From contig JAFQQY010000042.1 in the NCBI GenBank assembly GCA_017410365.1, positions 1 through 54,057 of the forward strand: DNA of 54,057 nt, read 5' to 3'. Of the stretch, positions 43,315 to 52,429 are shown piece by piece. Positions within the stretch are counted from its first letter, which is position 1. Each line of letters starts with the position of its first letter. The notes below the pieces were generated by a model. The model was not told the origin of the DNA. It was given only the letters and a program-made list of their open reading frames with translations, and searched no databases. This DNA is from Prevotella sp. GTDB taxonomy: Bacteria; Bacteroidota; Bacteroidia; Bacteroidales; Bacteroidaceae. The position numbers and the translations under genes are program-made.

Positions 43315-46300
43315 ATGACTATGAATAGAAAATATATATTGATGAGTCTGCTTATGGGCATGCTGGTGGGGACTACAACTCCAGTCATGGCTCAACAGAC
43401 CAAGAAGGCAACAGTGCAAACCGGCCAAAAGACGGTGACAGGTGTTGTTGTCGATGAAAACGGCGAACCTGTAATTGGAGCAACTGTTAAGGTGGTAGGC
43501 GACAACAAGGCAGGTGCAATAACCGATATTGATGGTAAGTTCACCATAAAAGTAGCAAGCAATGCAAAACTTAAGATTTCCTATATCGGCTATCTCACAC
43601 AGACAGTTGCAAAACTCGATAATCCGAGGGTTGTACTGAAGGAAGACGACACCCAGCTCGACGATGTTGTGGTTGTTGGTTATGGAGCGTTGAAGCAGAA
43701 GAATGTTACGGGTTCTATTGAGGTTATCGACCCAGCCGAACTTCAAGACCTCTCTGTCAGTAACCTTTCCGAGGCACTTATAGGTCTGTCGCCATCAATA
43801 CATGTTGACATGCCGTCAACTGGTCGTCCAGGCGAAAATGCCACCATTACCATCCGTCAGGCAAAGGATGCTGTAGCGCTTGTTCCTACAGGAAAGGACG
43901 CCAGCGGTATGAACATTGGAGGTGATAGCGATCCAGCTCCGCTCTATGTTATCGACGATTTCGTTTATCATGACAAGGCTAAGGGTGAAGAGGAATTCAA
44001 TAACCTCGACGTTGACGAAGTTGAAAGCATAACAATCCTTAAAGATGCCTCAGCCGCCATTTATGGAGCATACGGTGCGTATGGTGTAATTCTTGTAAAG
44101 ACCAAGCGTGGAAAGAGCGGTACTCCGCGTATCTCTTATAATGCTCAATATGGTTTTGTTGACGCAGTGAAACATGCTGATATGCTCGACGGTTATAATT
44201 ATGGCCGTATATATAATGCGGCACGAGCAGCCAACTGGTTGCAACAGAAGGGCAAGGGCCAGCAGGACGATATGCTGTTAAACTATTTCCAGGCCGACGA
44301 ACTTGAGGCTATGAAGAAAACCAACTATGACTTGCTTGACAAGTATTGGTCATCTTCTATCTCACAGCGTCACAGTGTGAACTTAAGTGGTGGTACTGAG
44401 AAGGCAAACTATTTTGCAGGAGCTTCTTATTATACTCAGGACGGTAACATAGGCAAGTTGGACTATGACCGTTGGAACTATCGTGCCGGTGTATCAGGAA
44501 ATGTGTCAAAATATACCAAGGCTACAGTTTCTGTTTCGGGCGATTATTCCAAGAAGATTTCCCACATGTCAAGTTCTGGCGGTGGCAATCAGGAAGACTA
44601 TGTGTATATGATGAAGAATCCTTCTTATGTACCCGACGAGATAAACGGCTATCCGATATATCATTCAGGCATGGAGAATAACCCATCGTTCAACAACTAT
44701 TACAACTACAAGAGCCTTTATGACTCTCGCAATAATCAGGAGCAGACAGCCAACAGCATGTCATTGCAAGCTTCTCTTGAACATGATTTCAGCTGGTGGG
44801 AACCATTGAAGGGGTTGCAACTCAAGTTTACATATTCAAAAAATATCAACAACGACAAGCGCAACCAGATACGTATGGAGAACTATGTTTATCGTGTAAA
44901 GAACCGTGGAGGTTCCGGCAAACACCTTTATGTTACAGATCCGTCACAGATAATCGACAACGACCCGTTGATTGATTATGATGAAGAGACGCTTGAAGGA
45001 TTCCGATATACATCTTTTGAAAATCTTGAGGAGCGTATTCTTAACAGCGGTCAGAGTTCTTACATCAGTCGTGAAATGTCGCGTGGTGACAGTTATCAGA
45101 TGAACCTCATGCTTATGTATGCTCGTCAGATAGGCAAGCACAACATCAGCGGTACTTTCTCTATTGAAAAAGGAGAGTCTGATTCTGAAAATGTATATGC
45201 AAAGGGTACACATCCATTGCTGTTTACCGACGGACAGTCAAACTCTCTCTCAGACGACTCTGAGAAGGAGGTTAGCTGGACTCGCAATGAAGCTGGTAAT
45301 CTTTCTTATATCGGACGTCTGAACTATTCTTATGCCGACAAATACCTCTTTGAGTTCCTTGTACGTTCTCAGGCATCAACAAAGTTCTCGCCAGACAATT
45401 ATTGGGGCGCATTCCCAAGTGTTTCTGCCGGTTGGGTTATGTCAGAGGAAAAATGGTTCCCTAAGGAGTCCACAAAGATTGACTATCTTAAGATTCGTGC
45501 TTCTGCTGGTATCATGGGACGTGACAATGTTGATGCATGGCGCTGGTTGCAGTTGTATAGCTATAACGAGTATGGAGGTGCCATTTTCGGTACTGACGTG
45601 ACACAGCTTACCGGTCGCTCTTTCCAATTGCCTGAGAAGTCGGGTACAAACCCTGATCTTCGTTGGGACAAGAACTACAAGACCAACTTCGGTATTGATT
45701 TGCGTATGCTTGATAACCGCCTGTCTGTATCTCTTGATGGATACTATGATTTCGGAAGAGAGATGTTTGCCTATCCTGGTGCCATCAATTTGCCTGGTAC
45801 AGTAGGTATTTACGCTGCGCCGGAAAACTACAGCGAGATGGATATGTATGGACTTGAACTCATCGTTGGATGGCGTCAGCGCATAAATAACGATATGTAT
45901 TTCTCTGTAAGAGGCGGTTTCGCATGGGACGACAACAAGGTGAAGAAGTACTATTGGGACAATCCGCTGGAGTTTGACTCTTACAGACCAAACCAGCGTA
46001 CAGACCGTGGTCTGTGGGGATTGTCATGTATGGGTATGTTCCGCAGTTATCAGGAAATCGAGGAGTATTTCGACAAGTATAAAATTACCGACTATCTTGG
46101 ACTGTCACAAGACAAGGTACATCCTGGTATGCTCATTTATGAGGACATTCGCGGAAAGCGCGACGAGGAAACAGGCCTGTATAGTCCGATACCCGACGGA
46201 GTCATAAGTGCTCAAGATGATGTGGTGCAGATTTCAAAACGCCAGAACAACCCGTATAAGACAAACCTTAATCTGAACTTCGTGTATAAGTCATTCTCAC

Positions 46301-46770
46301 TCAATGCTACACTTACGGCAGAGTGGGGAGCATATACTCTGATGCCAGGAGAATTGCGTGGTGAAAAATTCAGTGACATGGAGAAGCAGAACGTGTCAAC
46401 AATGTGGAACGACATGTTTATCTATGAGGATGTGTTGGATGCTCAAGGCAATGTCATCGCGCAGGCAAATCCTGACGGACGTTGGCCAAACTTCGGATTT
46501 ACCAGCGGAAACGTGAACAGCCAGGCTTCTACATTCTGGAGAATGTCGGCAGCAGAGATTATGTTGCGCAATATCTCAGTTGCTTACACATTGCCTAAGA
46601 AATGGGTTCGCTCAATAGGCTTGCAGAGTGTACGCTTCAACTTGACATGTCAGAATGCATTCAGCTTCTATAATGCTATACCTGGCGGTTACTGGGATAA
46701 CTTTGCAGGAAACTACGGCAGCTATCCTGTAGTGCGCAAGATAACAATGGGTCTTAAGGTTTCGTTCTAA
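43315..46770 (+). CDS. SusC/RagA-family TonB-linked outer membrane protein
   Basis: 1151 residues with a signal peptide ending PVMAQQ. A carboxypeptidase-regulatory-like domain (VTGVVVDENGEPVIGATVKV) comes next, then the plug with the SusC-type segment LDDVVVVGYGALKQKNVTGS, then the 22-strand barrel that ends in the aromatic-rich YPVVRKITMGLKVSF. With SusD it imports oligosaccharides, here probably pectic fragments, using TonB energy. The SusD gene follows 19 bp later. Met3 at 43321 is an alternative start. Confidence 0.94.
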   Translation: MTMNRKYILMSLLMGMLVGTTTPVMAQQTKKATVQTGQKTVTGVVVDENGEPVIGATVKVVGDNKAGAITDIDGKFTIKVASNAKLKISYIGYLTQTVAKLDNPRVVLKEDDTQLDDVVVVGYGALKQKNVTGSIEVIDPAELQDLSVSNLSEALIGLSPSIHVDMPSTGRPGENATITIRQAKDAVALVPTGKDASGMNIGGDSDPAPLYVIDDFVYHDKAKGEEEFNNLDVDEVESITILKDASAAIYGAYGAYGVILVKTKRGKSGTPRISYNAQYGFVDAVKHADMLDGYNYGRIYNAARAANWLQQKGKGQQDDMLLNYFQADELEAMKKTNYDLLDKYWSSSISQRHSVNLSGGTEKANYFAGASYYTQDGNIGKLDYDRWNYRAGVSGNVSKYTKATVSVSGDYSKKISHMSSSGGGNQEDYVYMMKNPSYVPDEINGYPIYHSGMENNPSFNNYYNYKSLYDSRNNQEQTANSMSLQASLEHDFSWWEPLKGLQLKFTYSKNINNDKRNQIRMENYVYRVKNRGGSGKHLYVTDPSQIIDNDPLIDYDEETLEGFRYTSFENLEERILNSGQSSYISREMSRGDSYQMNLMLMYARQIGKHNISGTFSIEKGESDSENVYAKGTHPLLFTDGQSNSLSDDSEKEVSWTRNEAGNLSYIGRLNYSYADKYLFEFLVRSQASTKFSPDNYWGAFPSVSAGWVMSEEKWFPKESTKIDYLKIRASAGIMGRDNVDAWRWLQLYSYNEYGGAIFGTDVTQLTGRSFQLPEKSGTNPDLRWDKNYKTNFGIDLRMLDNRLSVSLDGYYDFGREMFAYPGAINLPGTVGIYAAPENYSEMDMYGLELIVGWRQRINNDMYFSVRGGFAWDDNKVKKYYWDNPLEFDSYRPNQRTDRGLWGLSCMGMFRSYQEIEEYFDKYKITDYLGLSQDKVHPGMLIYEDIRGKRDEETGLYSPIPDGVISAQDDVVQISKRQNNPYKTNLNLNFVYKSFSLNATLTAEWGAYTLMPGELRGEKFSDMEKQNVSTMWNDMFIYEDVLDAQGNVIAQANPDGRWPNFGFTSGNVNSQASTFWRMSAAEIMLRNISVAYTLPKKWVRSIGLQSVRFNLTCQNAFSFYNAIPGGYWDNFAGNYGSYPVVRKITMGLKVSF

Positions 46771-46789
46771 TCTCTAATAAGAAACAATT

Positions 46790-49114
46790 ATGAAAATATT
46801 CAATAATATATATAAAGTAGGTGCAGGTGCTCTGTTTTTGATGAGCCTTGCCTCAACAGTGGGTTGTAGTGACGACTTCTTGGCTGAAAAACGCCCATAC
46901 GGAAGTTTCGGTCCGGAGCAGGTTTATGCAGATATGACATCTGTGAAATTACGTCTTAACTATATCTACCAGCGTTCGTTGCCATATCATGGCGGTGCAA
47001 AGGATAACGTAGATAATTATGCTCCAGACTACTGGCCGGTAGGATACAATGATTATCTCTCATTGCATACAGAGGAGTTTCCTGGTTATGGCAAATTGTC
47101 TGATCCTTCTCAGGTGTGGACAAACGAGAATATAGCCAAGTTCTTCTTTTACGGAATCAATGAAAGTCCATGGAAGAAGATGCGTGAATGTACCGATGTG
47201 ATTGTTCGTGTTAATGAAAGTACAACCCTTGACAAAAAAGACATAAAGGAAACAGAAGCGCAGGCCCGTTTCTTCCGCGCTTCACGCTATTTCCGTCTGT
47301 TCAAGCGTTTTGGTGGTTTGCCTATCGTAACCGAGATACAGAGCACTGTGCTTCGCGACTCTTCAACCACACGTATGCCTCGCAATTCTACAGAAAAGAC
47401 ATTCAACTTCATTATTGAAGATCTGACAACAGCTGGCGACATTTTGCCAGTGCGTTGGGAAGAAGAAGCTAACGACTGGGGGCGCGTAACCTCTGGTACG
47501 GCATACGCTTTGGCAGGCTATGTGGCAAACTATTATGCTAGTCCGGTGTTTAACCGTGCCGACGAATCAGAGCGTTGGCAACAGGCTTACGAACTGAACA
47601 AGAAAGCACTTGAGCAATTGGCTGCCGGTGGATTTGGTCTGTCTTATGCCGGCGATCCTGGGGTTAATGCCAGCAACTGGGCGCGTATCTGGTGCAATGT
47701 GCTCTGTGGAGAATCCCAGGCAAGCGAGGGCGTCTTTATAAAGATTTGTAATAATGCTGCCCACGACGAGAATATTCACAATGCATGGGAGAAGAGCATA
47801 CGCCCTAGCAACTCACGAGGCGATGGTTCGATTACTCCTACTGCTGAGATGATTGATGCCTTCCCTATGGCAGACGGAAAGCGTCCGACTGAAACAGGTG
47901 CATATTCCTACGACAAGAAGGTGTTCTTCCTGAACCGTGACCCGCGCTTTTATCGTACCTTTGCTTTCCCTGGCACAGAATGGCAGTTTAACGGTAGCAT
48001 TGCAGCCGAGTATCTTGAATCAGAATGTCCATATCAGGGCGGACAGGACTATAAACTGATGAATTTTGCATGGTATCCAAGTCTTGAAGAGGCGCTTGAT
48101 ACAATCAAGGCTGGCTATTTCACCGATTTCCTCGGCAACAGCGGACAGTCTGTTTATGTGCGCAAGAAGTCGCAAGACTATGCTTTGGGCGAGCGCACAA
48201 TGATTAACTGGAACTCAGAAGACGGTTTCGCAATGAACGGACAGCCGCTCATAGCAATGCGATATACCGAGGTGCTGCTCAATTTTGCTGAGGCTGCATG
48301 CGGTGCTGGCAAACTGGAAGAAGCCTGGGATGCTTTGGTAAAGATACGTCAGCGTGTCTATGGTGCTGAGGCAGGCAACTGCGGACTGGATGAAACTATC
48401 AGAGGCGACCGTGCCAAGATGTTTGAGGCTATCCTTTATGAGCGCAAGATAGAACTGGCTTACGAGGGCAAGCGCTTTGACGACTGTCACAGATGGATGC
48501 TCTTTGACGGCGGTGAGGGTCAGAGCGAGCTCAATACTTCATGGGCGCTCACAGCATGGGGTGGCAATACTTGCCGCTATCTGGGTGTGACACCGCTTAA
48601 CGACATCACCATACATAAGCTTGAGATGCATTTCGACCCTACAGTATATACCGGTGCAAAGGACAACTTGATGAACCCCTTTGACGTTCTCGGTATAGAA
48701 CGCCCGCAGGCTTTGACCTTGAACGAGAGTTTCATAGCACGTCTGGAAACTACAACAGGCTCAGACGGAGCAGACTCTACATATTATGTCTATGTTGATA
48801 GTGAAAACAATCCTAACCGTAAGTATGTAGAGAAACTTGCTGCTTTCTACAACCAGTATCTTGTGCGCAAGGATATTGCCACAATGACAAGTACTGCTGT
48901 AACTGGTACTAATCCGGTTTGGGACAAGAAGTGCTACTTGATGGGACTTAACACTGCCGACCAAAAGGCAAATCCTAATGTGGCTCAGACCATCGGCTGG
49001 AATAGTCTGTTTGGTGGTTTCGGTGTGTTCGACCCTCTGAGCAAGACACCTATTACTGCAGTAGAAGGTGAAGTGGCTGCTCCAGAGGATACTCCCAGTG
49101 AAGGGGTTGAGTAA
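46790..49114 (+). CDS. RagB/SusD-family outer-membrane lipoprotein (unusually long)
   Basis: 774 residues; SusD proteins are usually about 500-650. The lipobox has Cys26 (STVGC) followed by SDD, which fits the acidic surface-export signal of Bacteroidota lipoproteins. The family landmarks are present: ETEAQARFFRASRYFRLFKR, the TPR-like helices, and the C-terminal YTEVLLNFAEAACGAGKLEE followed by LYERKIELAYEGKRFDDCHR. The extra length is mainly in the last 180 residues (from about 590). It forms the lid over the SusC channel and binds the glycan. Confidence 0.93.
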   Translation: MKIFNNIYKVGAGALFLMSLASTVGCSDDFLAEKRPYGSFGPEQVYADMTSVKLRLNYIYQRSLPYHGGAKDNVDNYAPDYWPVGYNDYLSLHTEEFPGYGKLSDPSQVWTNENIAKFFFYGINESPWKKMRECTDVIVRVNESTTLDKKDIKETEAQARFFRASRYFRLFKRFGGLPIVTEIQSTVLRDSSTTRMPRNSTEKTFNFIIEDLTTAGDILPVRWEEEANDWGRVTSGTAYALAGYVANYYASPVFNRADESERWQQAYELNKKALEQLAAGGFGLSYAGDPGVNASNWARIWCNVLCGESQASEGVFIKICNNAAHDENIHNAWEKSIRPSNSRGDGSITPTAEMIDAFPMADGKRPTETGAYSYDKKVFFLNRDPRFYRTFAFPGTEWQFNGSIAAEYLESECPYQGGQDYKLMNFAWYPSLEEALDTIKAGYFTDFLGNSGQSVYVRKKSQDYALGERTMINWNSEDGFAMNGQPLIAMRYTEVLLNFAEAACGAGKLEEAWDALVKIRQRVYGAEAGNCGLDETIRGDRAKMFEAILYERKIELAYEGKRFDDCHRWMLFDGGEGQSELNTSWALTAWGGNTCRYLGVTPLNDITIHKLEMHFDPTVYTGAKDNLMNPFDVLGIERPQALTLNESFIARLETTTGSDGADSTYYVYVDSENNPNRKYVEKLAAFYNQYLVRKDIATMTSTAVTGTNPVWDKKCYLMGLNTADQKANPNVAQTIGWNSLFGGFGVFDPLSKTPITAVEGEVAAPEDTPSEGVE

Positions 49115-49157
49115 ACTGTGATTACTTTTTAGGTTTATGTTATTATACATACAACTA

Positions 49158-49202
49158 AGCCGGAAGACTGTCGTGAGGCACTCTTCCGGTATGCCTTTTT
49201 TC
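49158..49202 (+). terminator. Intrinsic terminator after the susD-like gene
   Basis: CCGGAAGA (49160-49167) pairs with TCTTCCGG (49182-49189), followed by TATGCCTTTTTT. Confidence 0.7.
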
Positions 49203-49232
49203 ATTGGTGCATGAATATTATCGGCAACTTTC

Positions 49233-49264
49233 TTTGCCATAGTCGCCCGAAAATACTATCTTTG
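49233..49264 (+). promoter_or_regulatory. Promoter of the propeller/AraC regulator
   Basis: TTTG (49233-49236), a 20-bp spacer and TATCTTTG (49257-49264) match the housekeeping consensus exactly. The regulator is therefore probably expressed at a constant level, independent of the locus it controls. Confidence 0.7.
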
Positions 49265-49287
49265 TAACATAAAATAATTACTGACTA

Positions 49288-52200
49288 ATGCGTAAAATAT
49301 TGGCTTTTCTTTTTCTTTGGTTGCTGCTGATGCATTCGCATACAGCCAAGTCGCAACCTGACTGCCGGATAACCCGCTATTCAGAACTGAACCATAAGGT
49401 TTGGAATGTTTCATACGTATTGCAAGACAATGCTGGCTTTATGTGGTTTACGACATCAAACGGGCTGTATCGGTTTGATGGCTATGAATTTCAGAATTTC
49501 AAATCAGACGTAGGCGACGGCTTGCGCATGACGTCCGACAAGATAAAGCATACGTATCAAGACATTAACGGTAACCTGTGGTGCCTGATTGATAACAGGG
49601 TTTTTATGTTTGATGTTTCCACTTATAAGTGGATAGACGTGCTGGCACGTCTGGAAAGCAATATGAATTGCATATTTGTTGTTGAGAAAGTACGCACTCT
49701 CCCCAATGGTCAGGCATGGCTGATATGCGCAGGTGGAACCTTGCTTGTGGCCAATACTAAGAGACCTTCAGAAAGCGCAAAGGTTGCAGTGACAGAGTTT
49801 ACAGATACAGACACCGACATCTGTGCCGATGGAGCTGGCAATACATGGCTGTTTGCCACAACCGGTACGCAACTTTATCGTAATGGCGAACTGAAATCTT
49901 ATGATTTTGTGTGTGCTGACAGAACTGTAAAAGATGGCAGGATGTGGTTGCTCGACCGGAAAGGACGCCTTCATGAGTTAGATACCGTTTCTTATGTTAT
50001 CAAACCGTATGAAAATTTGGAAATTCCTGAGAAAGCTATCGGTATAAAAGTTTTCTCTGACAATAGAATGATATTGCATTCTGCAGCCAATGCCTACATG
50101 AGTATAGGTAAGCAGTCGTATCGCCGTATAGAGACTGAAGGACGGATAGAAAGATATACCGAAGACCGGAACGGAAGAATCTGGATGCAGACAGCCTCCC
50201 ATAAACTTTATGTAATGGATAAGGGTTCTTATGTGCCGCAATTAGTTTCAAACGATTTTCATAAATCCACCTATCTGTTCGAAGATGCTTTCTCTACAAT
50301 ATGGTTGCTGGGCAACGATGGCAACGTGAGCTATATTGATAGTAGAAGCAAACAGCTTGTGCAGACAGATTTAGGCAGTGCTGAACTGCAGGGCGGCTAT
50401 TACTATGAAGACAAACAAGGCAACTTGTGGTTGCTTAACGAGCATGGAGTTTTTAAGTTTGTCTTCAGTAAACAAAGTTATGAGCAGTTTTTTGACGACA
50501 AACTCGTTCATGTGAAAAGTATGCTTCTCGACAATAAGGGCAGATATTGGATGGGTGACAGAACCCTAGGAACAGTAAAAATCTTTGCAGCAGACAATTC
50601 TGTAATAGGATACTTGGGCGCAGATGGCAAACTGCATAAAAACTATGTCAGGTTTGCCAATATCTATTCTGCATATCAAGACAGTAAAGGGCAGATATGG
50701 TTGGGTAGTAAGCCTGATGGCTTGTTCCGTCTTAGAGAGCAGGCGAATGGCGCATTTAAAGTAGAACATTTTGAGAATAATCCGGCCGACTCTTATTCTC
50801 TGAGTGGCAGTTCGGTGTTCTGTATCAGCGAAGACAACCGAGGGCGAATATGGCTGGCCACACATGGGGGCGGAATAAACTGCATTGATAATCCTGGAGC
50901 AGAAAAACCACGCTTTGTCAATAGCAACAACCTTCTGGCGAGGTACAAGGAATCATATAACAAGAAGACTTTCTCTGTGGCATTCACTCGTAAAGGTGTC
51001 ATGCTTGCAGGTAGCAATAAAGGATTGATGGTGGCTGACGCAAATGTTGACGACCTTTCGCAAATGACCATAAGACTGCACCAGAGAGAACCCGACAGAC
51101 GCAATAGCCTTAGCAATAGTTATGTGAGAAATATAATTGAAGACAGTCTTAACAGAGTCTTTGTGTGTACGGAGAGTGGCGGAGTCAATCAGATAGTCAG
51201 TGATAGTCTGTTGGCAACAAAACTCGATTTCCTGCATTATTGTTCTCATACAGATTTTCCAACCGATATTGCACAATCTGTGATAGAGCACGATGGTAAA
51301 CTTTGGGTTGTTGGCAGGAACATGTTGGTTAGGTTGAATCCTGACTCAAGCACTATCAATCATTCAAATGCATTTCTTGAAACTGAGCAACTTGTGTTCT
51401 CTGAGGCTGTTCCAAAGAAGTTGCCTGATGGCAGATGGCTGTTCGGACTGCAATTTGGTGGTGCTATAGCATTAAACCTTGACTCTATGATGGTTAATGA
51501 AAATAATCATCGAATAGCAATAACGTCGGTTCGTATTCACGACAAACTGTATTTTGGCAACAGCGATACAATCATGTTGCAATCAAACCAGCGAGATTTG
51601 AGTATAGGTTTTGCTATGCTCGACTATTCCAATACCGAGAATATCGACTACGCTTATAGTATGAGTGCCGATGGACATGCCAATAGAGTGTATCTCGGAA
51701 ACACACACAGTCTGGCTTTTGCCGATATGCGACCTGGAACTTACGAACTTCGTCTATACTCAACAAATGGTGAAGGCCAGTGGACGGGAAATAGCAGACT
51801 CATTACAATTATCGTAAAACCCACTTTCTGGGAGACTCCTTGGGCATGGCTGTTCTGGGCGATGGTTGTAGGTTGCATAGCTTATGTTGTCTATCTTATG
51901 CGTCGATATATACGACGCATAAATATGCAACGGCAAGAAACTCTTGATGCCTATTTGCAGTTGCTCAATCAGAACGAGCAGGAGCAAAAGGAGTTTGAAG
52001 AGAAACGGAGGGAACTGCTCGAAAGAAACAATCAGGTGCATAATGATGTTTTTATGCAGAGGGTTATGGCTTTTATCAAAGACAATTTGGCTAATGCCGA
52101 CGTTAACATGGACGATATGGCAGCGGCCTCGGCCAGCAGTAGGACGGCAATGAACAGGAAAATCAAACAGATGACAGGAATGACGCCAGTAGAACTGCTT

Positions 52201-52362
52201 AAGAAGGCACGATTGCAGAAAGCCTGCCAGATGCTTGTTGACGATGTTTGTTCTGTCAACGAGGTGGCATTTGCTTGCGGTTTCTCTGACCCAAAGTACT
52301 TTAGTAAATGCTTCAAGTCGGCCATAGGCATGACTCCAACAGAATATCGTTTAAAGAAATAG
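49288..52362 (+). CDS. Membrane-spanning propeller-AraC regulator lacking kinase and receiver domains
   Basis: 1024 residues. A signal peptide (1-22) leads into two-component-regulator propeller repeats (about 25-720; e.g. DNAGFMWFTTSNGLYRFDGY, DSKGQIWLGSKPDGLFRL, DNRGRIWLATHGGGINCI). A Y_Y_Y domain follows (about 760-845), then one membrane segment at about 851-870 (WLFWAMVVGCIAYVVYL). A charged coiled coil covers about 885-925 and a C-terminal AraC-type HTH about 930-1024 (VNEVAFACGFSDPKYFSKCF). A standard hybrid two-component system would have HisKA, HATPase and receiver domains of about 400 residues between membrane and HTH. None of their motifs is present, and the coiled coil joins directly. 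It probably controls the pectin genes as a membrane-bound one-component factor. Confidence 0.85.
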   Translation: MRKILAFLFLWLLLMHSHTAKSQPDCRITRYSELNHKVWNVSYVLQDNAGFMWFTTSNGLYRFDGYEFQNFKSDVGDGLRMTSDKIKHTYQDINGNLWCLIDNRVFMFDVSTYKWIDVLARLESNMNCIFVVEKVRTLPNGQAWLICAGGTLLVANTKRPSESAKVAVTEFTDTDTDICADGAGNTWLFATTGTQLYRNGELKSYDFVCADRTVKDGRMWLLDRKGRLHELDTVSYVIKPYENLEIPEKAIGIKVFSDNRMILHSAANAYMSIGKQSYRRIETEGRIERYTEDRNGRIWMQTASHKLYVMDKGSYVPQLVSNDFHKSTYLFEDAFSTIWLLGNDGNVSYIDSRSKQLVQTDLGSAELQGGYYYEDKQGNLWLLNEHGVFKFVFSKQSYEQFFDDKLVHVKSMLLDNKGRYWMGDRTLGTVKIFAADNSVIGYLGADGKLHKNYVRFANIYSAYQDSKGQIWLGSKPDGLFRLREQANGAFKVEHFENNPADSYSLSGSSVFCISEDNRGRIWLATHGGGINCIDNPGAEKPRFVNSNNLLARYKESYNKKTFSVAFTRKGVMLAGSNKGLMVADANVDDLSQMTIRLHQREPDRRNSLSNSYVRNIIEDSLNRVFVCTESGGVNQIVSDSLLATKLDFLHYCSHTDFPTDIAQSVIEHDGKLWVVGRNMLVRLNPDSSTINHSNAFLETEQLVFSEAVPKKLPDGRWLFGLQFGGAIALNLDSMMVNENNHRIAITSVRIHDKLYFGNSDTIMLQSNQRDLSIGFAMLDYSNTENIDYAYSMSADGHANRVYLGNTHSLAFADMRPGTYELRLYSTNGEGQWTGNSRLITIIVKPTFWETPWAWLFWAMVVGCIAYVVYLMRRYIRRINMQRQETLDAYLQLLNQNEQEQKEFEEKRRELLERNNQVHNDVFMQRVMAFIKDNLANADVNMDDMAAASASSRTAMNRKIKQMTGMTPVELLKKARLQKACQMLVDDVCSVNEVAFACGFSDPKYFSKCFKSAIGMTPTEYRLKK

Positions 52363-52429
52363 ATTTCTTGTATGTATTAACGGAAAAATCAGATTATATA
52401 AGGTTATAAAGCGATAATTACACATCAAT

